Assembly (NCBI GenBank): GCA_024641225.1
Contig: JAHEDN010000101.1
Span: forward strand, 1-8,311
Source of the DNA: Burkholderiales bacterium
GTDB taxonomy: Bacteria; Pseudomonadota; Gammaproteobacteria; Burkholderiales; Burkholderiaceae_F
Length of the DNA: 8,311 nt
Direction: 5' to 3'
Within the stretch, counting starts at the first letter, position 1. Each line of letters opens with the position of its first letter. The notes below the pieces were generated by a model. That model had not been told where the DNA came from, did not search any database, and saw only the letters and a program-made list of their open reading frames with translations. The position numbers were made by a program, and so were the translations under genes. Below are positions 4,297 through 8,311 of the stretch, in pieces.

Positions 4297-6666
4297 ATGC
4301 AACGCGGCAGGTACGTGCTCCCCTTCAGCGAACTGCGGATGACGGACGTTGGTTCGGTCGGTGGCAAGAACGCCTCCCTCGGTGAGATGCTCAGTCAGCT
4401 GACCGAGGAAGGCATCCGCGTGCCCGACGGTTTTGCGACGACCGCCGACGCCTATCGTGAGTTCCTGCAAGGGGCTGGCCTGGTCGAGAAGATCAACGCC
4501 CGGCTCGACGCGCTGGACGTCGACGACGTCGGGGCCCTGGTCGCCACCGGTGCCGAGATTCGCGCCTGGGTTGAGGACGCTTCGTTTCCAGCACAGCTTG
4601 AGTCAGAGATACGTGTTTTTTATCAATGGCTTGTAGATCAATCTTCAGGTGAAATCTCGGTTGCGGTTCGCTCCAGCGCTACGGCTGAAGACCTGCCGGA
4701 CGCATCCTTCGCCGGCCAGCAGGAAACCTATCTGAACGTGGTTGGCATCGACGCCGTACTGACGCGCGTCAAGCAGGTTTTCGCATCGCTGTACAACGAC
4801 CGCGCGATCGCCTATCGGGTCCACAAGGGCTTCGTGCACGCCGATGTGGCGCTGTCGGCGGGCGTGCAGCGGATGGTGCGCAGCGACCTGGGCGCCGCCG
4901 GCGTGATGTTCACGATGGACACCGAGTCCGGCTTTCGCGATGTGGTTTTCATCACGTCCAGCTACGGCCTGGGCGAGACCGTGGTGCAGGGCTCGGTCAA
5001 CCCGGACGAGTTCTACGTCCACAAGCCGATGCTGGCCGCAGGAAAGTTCCCCCTGATCCGCCGCTCGCTGGGCAGCAAGCTGATCAAGATGGAGTTCGAT
5101 CCGACGGTGGCCAACGGCCGCACCGTGCGCACGGTGGATGTCCCCCGGGCCGACCGGTACCGCTTCTCGCTGACCGACGAGGACGTGCTCGAACTGGGGC
5201 GCTACGCGGTGAAGATCGAGACCCACTACGGGCGACCGATGGACATCGAATGGGGCAAGGACGGCGCGGACGGCAAGCTCTACATCCTGCAGGCGCGACC
5301 CGAAACGGTGAAGTCGCAGGCGCACGTGCAGCAGCGCTTCAAGTTGAAGAACAAGTCGGCCGTACTGGCGACCGGGCGCGCGATCGGCCAGAAAGTCGGC
5401 ATCGGCAAGGTGGCGATGGTGCGCAGCACTTCGCAGATGGATCACGTGCGGCCGGGCGACGTGCTGGTCACTGACATGACCGATCCGAACTGGGAACCGG
5501 TGATGAAGCGGGCTGCCGCCATCGTCACCAACCGCGGTGGCCGGACCTGCCACGCGGCAATCATTGCCCGCGAGCTCGGCATCCCGGCCGTGGTCGGCTG
5601 CGGCGATGCAACCGAGACGCTTCGCGACGGGGCGATGGTCACGGTCTCATGCGCCGAGGGCGACACCGGCTACGTCTACGAGGGCGAGCTGGAGACCGAA
5701 GTCGAGACGGTCGCACAGGGAAAGCTCCCCGAATTGCCGGTGAAGATCATGATGAACGTCGGCAACCCGCAACTGGCGTTCGAATTCCAGTCACTGCCCA
5801 ACGCCGGCGTCGGGCTCGCCCGGCTGGAGTTCATCATCAACAACAATATCGGCGTGCACCCGAAGGCGGTGCTCGACTATCCGCGCGTCGACGCCGAACT
5901 GAAGCACGCGGTCGAGTCGCTCGCGCACGGCTATGACAGCCCTCGGCAGTTCTTCGAGTCACGGCTGGCCGAGGGCATCGCCACCATCGCCGCGGCCTTC
6001 TGGCCGAAGCCGGTCATCGTGCGCATGTCCGACTTCAAGAGCAACGAGTACAAGAAACTGATCGGCGGAACGCGCTACGAGCCTGACGAGGAAAACCCGA
6101 TGCTCGGTTTCCGCGGTGCCGCGCGCTACATCGCCGAGAGCTTCGCGGACTGCTTCCAGATGGAGTGCGCGGCGCTCAAGCGCGTGCGCGAGACGATGGG
6201 GCTCACCAACGTCGAGATCATGGTGCCGTTCGTGCGCACGCTGAAGGAAGCACGCCGCGTGACCGAACTGCTCGCAGCCAACGGCCTGCGCCGCGGCGAC
6301 GACGGCCTGCGGCTGATCATGATGTGCGAGGTGCCTTCCAACGCGATCCTCGCCGGCCAGTTCCTGGAGTACTTCGACGGCTTTTCGATCGGCTCCAACG
6401 ACCTCACCCAGCTCACGCTCGGACTGGACCGCGACTCGGGGCTGGTGGCCGAGGGCTTCGACGAGCGGGACCCAGCCGTACTGGCGTTGCTGGAGCAGGC
6501 GATCAGCGCCTGCCGCGCGCGCGGCAAGTACATCGGCATCTGCGGCCAGGGGCCATCGGACCACGCTGACTTCGCGCGGTGGCTGATGGACAAGGGCATC
6601 GAATCGATCTCGCTGAATCCCGACACGGTGATCGAGACCTGGCGGCGACTGGCGAAGGCGGGCTGA
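4297..6666 (+). CDS. ppsA: phosphoenolpyruvate synthase (pyruvate, water dikinase)
   Basis: PpsA converts pyruvate, ATP and water to PEP, AMP and phosphate, the entry step for gluconeogenesis from pyruvate and lactate. The 789-residue protein has the full three-domain layout. The N-terminal ATP-grasp domain includes VGGKNASLGEM (21–31), RSSATAEDLPDASFAGQQETYLNV (125–148) and DIEWGKDG with LQARPETV (316–338). The central phosphohistidine domain holds GGRTCHAAI, with catalytic His419 and Thr417, the residue expected to be modified by PpsR. The C-terminal PEP/pyruvate TIM barrel includes GLARLEF, SIGSNDLTQ (697–705) and GICGQGPSD with Cys749, the expected proton donor. Length is normal. The ATG at 4297 follows GGAGG at 4288–4292 by only 4 nt but gives an N-terminus aligned with E. 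coli PpsA. Codons for residues about 101–121 are unusually AT-rich. It is followed 19 bp later by nfeD, so cotranscription is likely. Confidence 0.97.
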   Translation: MQRGRYVLPFSELRMTDVGSVGGKNASLGEMLSQLTEEGIRVPDGFATTADAYREFLQGAGLVEKINARLDALDVDDVGALVATGAEIRAWVEDASFPAQLESEIRVFYQWLVDQSSGEISVAVRSSATAEDLPDASFAGQQETYLNVVGIDAVLTRVKQVFASLYNDRAIAYRVHKGFVHADVALSAGVQRMVRSDLGAAGVMFTMDTESGFRDVVFITSSYGLGETVVQGSVNPDEFYVHKPMLAAGKFPLIRRSLGSKLIKMEFDPTVANGRTVRTVDVPRADRYRFSLTDEDVLELGRYAVKIETHYGRPMDIEWGKDGADGKLYILQARPETVKSQAHVQQRFKLKNKSAVLATGRAIGQKVGIGKVAMVRSTSQMDHVRPGDVLVTDMTDPNWEPVMKRAAAIVTNRGGRTCHAAIIARELGIPAVVGCGDATETLRDGAMVTVSCAEGDTGYVYEGELETEVETVAQGKLPELPVKIMMNVGNPQLAFEFQSLPNAGVGLARLEFIINNNIGVHPKAVLDYPRVDAELKHAVESLAHGYDSPRQFFESRLAEGIATIAAAFWPKPVIVRMSDFKSNEYKKLIGGTRYEPDEENPMLGFRGAARYIAESFADCFQMECAALKRVRETMGLTNVEIMVPFVRTLKEARRVTELLAANGLRRGDDGLRLIMMCEVPSNAILAGQFLEYFDGFSIGSNDLTQLTLGLDRDSGLVAEGFDERDPAVLALLEQAISACRARGKYIGICGQGPSDHADFARWLMDKGIESISLNPDTVIETWRRLAKAG

Positions 6667-6685
6667 TCGGCCGACTGGAGACGAC

Positions 6686-7108
6686 ATGAGCGGCTGGATC
6701 TGGTGGATGGTGCTGGCCTTCGGCCTGCTGATACTCGAACTGGTGACCGGCACCTTCTACCTGCTGGTGATCGCGGTGGCGCTGGCGGCCGGCGGCGTGG
6801 CGCATCTGGCAGGCGCGCCGTTCACGGTCCAGCTGGTCGTCACAGCGGTGATCGGCTTCGGCGGCGCGCTGTGGCTGCGCCGCTCACGCTTCGGCCGCCT
6901 GAAGACGGAGGGCGATACGCTGCAGAACCTCGACGTCGGCCAGGTGGTCCGCATCGACAGCTGGAGCACGGGGAACACGGCGCGCGCCAGCTACCGTGGC
7001 GCGCAGTGGGACGTCCTGCTGGCGCCCGGAGAGACTGCTGCACCGGGCGAATTCACGATCCAGTCCGTGCAGGGCAGCCGGCTGGTGGTGGCACGCAAGT
7101 CCAACTGA
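6686..7108 (+). CDS. NfeD family membrane protein, short form
   Basis: A 140-residue inner-membrane protein of the short NfeD class, which lacks the N-terminal serine-protease domain of long NfeD proteins. The N-terminal part has hydrophobic segments at about residues 5–42 (two closely spaced helices) and 46–64. A basic RRSRFGR turn follows, then a C-terminal soluble OB-fold domain at about 76–138, with LDVGQVVRIDSW and the family-typical YRGAQWDVLL (residues 103–112). Short NfeD proteins are usually encoded next to an SPFH/stomatin protein and are thought to bind it through the OB fold; that arrangement is seen here, with the SPFH gene 11 bp downstream. GGAG (6677–6680) lies 5 nt before the ATG. 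The gene begins 19 bp after ppsA ends. Confidence 0.9.
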   Translation: MSGWIWWMVLAFGLLILELVTGTFYLLVIAVALAAGGVAHLAGAPFTVQLVVTAVIGFGGALWLRRSRFGRLKTEGDTLQNLDVGQVVRIDSWSTGNTARASYRGAQWDVLLAPGETAAPGEFTIQSVQGSRLVVARKSN

Positions 7109-7119
7109 GGGGAAACACG

Positions 7120-8052
7120 ATGCTCGAAGGCACCGCAATCGTGATGCTGGTCGTCCTGGCGGTCGTCATCACCTTCATCGTCAAGTCGGTCACCATCGTG
7201 CCGCAGCAGCATGCGTGGGTCGTCGAGCGGCTAGGCAAGTTCCACGCCACGCTCGGCCCGGGGCTGAAGATCGTGATCCCGTTCATCGACCGCATTGCCT
7301 ACAAGCACAGCCTCAAGGAAATCCCGCTCGACACGCCGAGCCAGGTCTGCATCACCAAGGACAACACGCAGCTGTCGGTCGACGGCGTCCTGTACTTCCA
7401 GGTCACGGACCCGCAGCGCGCCAGCTACGGCTCGAGCAACTACATCGTCGCCATCACGCAGCTTGCGCAGACGACGCTGCGCTCGGTGATCGGCCGGCTC
7501 GAACTCGACAAGACGTTCGAGGAGCGCGAGTTCATCAACCACAGCGTGGTCTCGTCGATCGACGAGGCGGCGATGAACTGGGGCGTGAAGGTGCTGCGCT
7601 ACGAGATCAAGGACCTCACGCCGCCGCAGGTGATCCTGCACGCGATGCAGCAGCAGATCACCGCCGAGCGCGAGAAGCGGGCGCTTATCGCATCGAGCGA
7701 GGGCCGCAAGCAGGAGCAGATCAACATCGCCACCGGAGAGCGCGAAGGCTCGATCGCCCGCTCCGAGGGCGAGAAGCAGGCACAGATCAACATTGCGCAG
7801 GGCGAGGCCGGCGCGGTGCTGGCCATCGCCGAGGCCACCGCCGAGGCGATCCGCAAGGTCGCGCAGGCGATCCAGTCGCCGGGCGGCATGGAGGCGGTCA
7901 ACCTGAAAGTGGCGGAGAAGTACGTCGAAGCCTTCGCCGGCCTGGCCAAGACCAACAACTCACTGATCCTTCCCGCCAACCTCGCCGACGTCGGCTCGCT
8001 GATCGCCGCCGCGATGACCGTGGTGAAGAGCCAGCAGGCGGCAAAGGCCTAG
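7120..8052 (+). CDS. qmcA: SPFH/Band 7 (stomatin-prohibitin) membrane protein, QmcA-like
   Basis: A 310-residue SPFH protein. Such proteins form large membrane-anchored oligomers linked to membrane microdomains and, for E. coli QmcA, to protease-associated complexes. Residues 5–24 form a single N-terminal membrane anchor. The SPFH domain runs from about 22 to 185, with VPQQHAWVVERLGKF (27–41), GPGLKIVIPFIDRI (47–59), ITKDNTQLSVDGVLYFQVTDP and the GRLELDKTFEER segment (125–136). Residues about 178–250 are an Ala/Glu/Lys/Gln-rich coiled coil carrying a 14-residue motif twice, 22 residues apart. The C-terminus is Ala-rich. The ATG at 7120 follows GAGGGG (7107–7112) by 7 nt, and this site overlaps the nfeD stop codon, suggesting translational coupling. 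The frame is open far upstream, but that part overlaps nfeD and is not coding. The symbol is by similarity to E. coli QmcA, and orthology is not proven. Confidence 0.92.
   Translation: MLEGTAIVMLVVLAVVITFIVKSVTIVPQQHAWVVERLGKFHATLGPGLKIVIPFIDRIAYKHSLKEIPLDTPSQVCITKDNTQLSVDGVLYFQVTDPQRASYGSSNYIVAITQLAQTTLRSVIGRLELDKTFEEREFINHSVVSSIDEAAMNWGVKVLRYEIKDLTPPQVILHAMQQQITAEREKRALIASSEGRKQEQINIATGEREGSIARSEGEKQAQINIAQGEAGAVLAIAEATAEAIRKVAQAIQSPGGMEAVNLKVAEKYVEAFAGLAKTNNSLILPANLADVGSLIAAAMTVVKSQQAAKA
7699..7806 (+). repeat. tandem 22-residue repeat within the SPFH coiled coil
   Basis: EGRKQEQINIATGE (7699–7740) recurs as EGEKQAQINIAQGE (7765–7806), a spacing of 66 nt or 22 residues. Eleven of 14 residues match, and the DNA is also similar. 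This period is expected of the SPFH coiled-coil stalk and is probably structural rather than a recent duplication. Confidence 0.6.
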
Positions 8053-8058
8053 TCGGCG

Positions 8059-8166
8059 ATGGAGTTCCTGCTCGCTGCCATCGGCCTGGCCGTCGCCGTG
8101 TGGATGATCCTGTCGGCGCGGAAGCGCCACCGCGACGAGCCGCCGGAGAAGCCGCCGAGCCAATGA
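8059..8166 (+). CDS. small predicted membrane protein, 35 residues
   Basis: This short open frame starts 6 bp after the SPFH stop codon and ends just before a strong hairpin. The product begins MEFLLAAIGLAVAVWMILSA, a single hydrophobic helix (about residues 2–20). A basic RKRHR cluster (21–25) follows, then a Pro/Glu/Lys-rich tail, DEPPEKPPSQ. By the positive-inside rule the tail would face the cytoplasm. I do not recognise a family. Position as the last frame of the ppsA–nfeD–qmcA run suggests a small accessory subunit of the SPFH/NfeD system, but that is inference. No good Shine-Dalgarno is seen, so translation would depend on coupling to the upstream stop. The coherent membrane-helix, basic-stop and tail pattern argues for a real protein. 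Confidence 0.55.
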   Translation: MEFLLAAIGLAVAVWMILSARKRHRDEPPEKPPSQ

Positions 8167-8167
8167 G

Positions 8168-8194
8168 CGCACCGGTCGCTTGCGACGCGGTGCG
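8168..8194 (+). terminator. strong hairpin between convergent genes
   Basis: CGCACCGGTCGC (8168–8179) pairs with GCGAC plus CGGTGCG (8182–8186 and 8188–8194) around a TT turn, giving a 12-bp stem with one bulged G at 8187. It starts one base after the stop codon of the 35-residue frame and ends 8 bp before the stop codon of the convergent gene. No T-run follows on either strand, so it may need Rho or serve as an mRNA 3'-end stabiliser. Because of its symmetry it could act for both transcripts. Confidence 0.5.
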
Positions 8195-8202
8195 TCACGG
8201 CC

Positions 8203-8311
8203 TCACAGGTGGTAGTCCATCGACAGTCGCGACTGCAGGTCCCGCGACAGCTTGAATGCTTCCTTGAGCGTGCGGCGGTCGAGTTCGTTCAGCTTCCTCG
8301 GGTCGATGCGG
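8203..8311 (-). CDS. C-terminal end of a DUF294-type nucleotidyltransferase-like protein (partial)
   Basis: The minus strand carries the last 35 codons of a gene that continues past the right edge, with a TGA at 8203–8205. The segment contains IDPRKLNELDRRTLKEAF and ends RLSMDYHL. This pattern, a Leu-x-x-Leu-(Asp/Glu)-Arg-Arg-x-Leu-Lys-Glu-Ala-Phe helix followed by a short LQ.RL..DY tail, is typical of the C-terminus of CBS-domain/DUF294 putative nucleotidyltransferases. In many bacteria these lie next to a DnaQ-like exonuclease gene. With so little sequence the call rests on pattern recognition alone, and the catalytic domains are outside the window. It converges on the ppsA–qmcA run. Confidence 0.6.
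   Translation of the reverse strand, partial: RIDPRKLNELDRRTLKEAFKLSRDLQSRLSMDYHL

Noticed and set aside
4203..4367. N-terminal extension of ppsR reaching into ppsA
   Set aside because: It would overlap the ppsA start and the shared control region. Known PpsR proteins begin close to the TVFFVSDGTG block.
4645..5553. Minus-strand open frame of 302 codons inside ppsA
   Set aside because: It is His/Arg/Ala-rich and antisense to highly conserved PpsA domains, so it is a shadow.
6996..8255. Plus-strand open frame of 419 codons overlapping nfeD, qmcA and the small frame
   Set aside because: It is Arg/Ala/His-rich with no motif and out of frame with three better-supported genes.
1..8311. CRISPR array, insertion sequence, prophage or toxin–antitoxin module
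   Set aside because: No regularly spaced direct repeats, transposase motifs, terminal inverted repeats, phage genes or paired small toxin-like frames were seen on either strand.

Overview
The window is GC-rich, tightly packed bacterial chromosome. A divergent ppsR/ppsA pair, a PagP/OmpW-type outer-membrane protein and an nfeD–qmcA-type pair point to a Gram-negative proteobacterium, most likely a betaproteobacterium or a related gammaproteobacterium. That placement is inferred from gene content and order; no rRNA or other strong taxonomic marker is present. I see no CRISPR array, insertion sequence, tRNA or rRNA.

Left part (1–1401, minus strand): one gene encodes a 422-residue protein that appears to join two outer-membrane beta-barrels in a single reading frame. 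The first is a PagP lipid A acyltransferase domain with its His and Asp-Ser catalytic residues intact. The second is an OmpW-family barrel. A Gly/Ala/Pro-rich linker lies between them. An intrinsic terminator on the same strand sits 41 nt upstream of the start codon, so it either ends an unseen upstream transcript or attenuates this gene. About 400 bp with no convincing gene follows.

Middle part (1803–4202): a plus-strand YdhR-like small alpha/beta-barrel protein converges on a minus-strand pair, ppsR and then a GHSTGG-type alpha/beta hydrolase (lipase-like) 45 bp downstream of it.

Right part (4203–8311): a 94-bp divergent control region holds a 17-bp palindrome overlapping a -10-like box, and a separate hairpin before the ppsA ribosome-binding site. 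It drives ppsR leftward and a compact run rightward: ppsA, nfeD (short form), a qmcA-like SPFH protein and a 35-residue predicted membrane protein. A strong hairpin follows the last stop codon. Converging from the right edge is the C-terminal end of a gene resembling DUF294-type nucleotidyltransferase proteins.

Functionally, PpsA makes phosphoenolpyruvate from pyruvate for gluconeogenesis, and PpsR switches PpsA off and on by phosphorylating and dephosphorylating it. The SPFH/NfeD pair and its small companion probably act in membrane organisation. The PagP–OmpW protein would act at the outer membrane. It is the most unusual item in the window.
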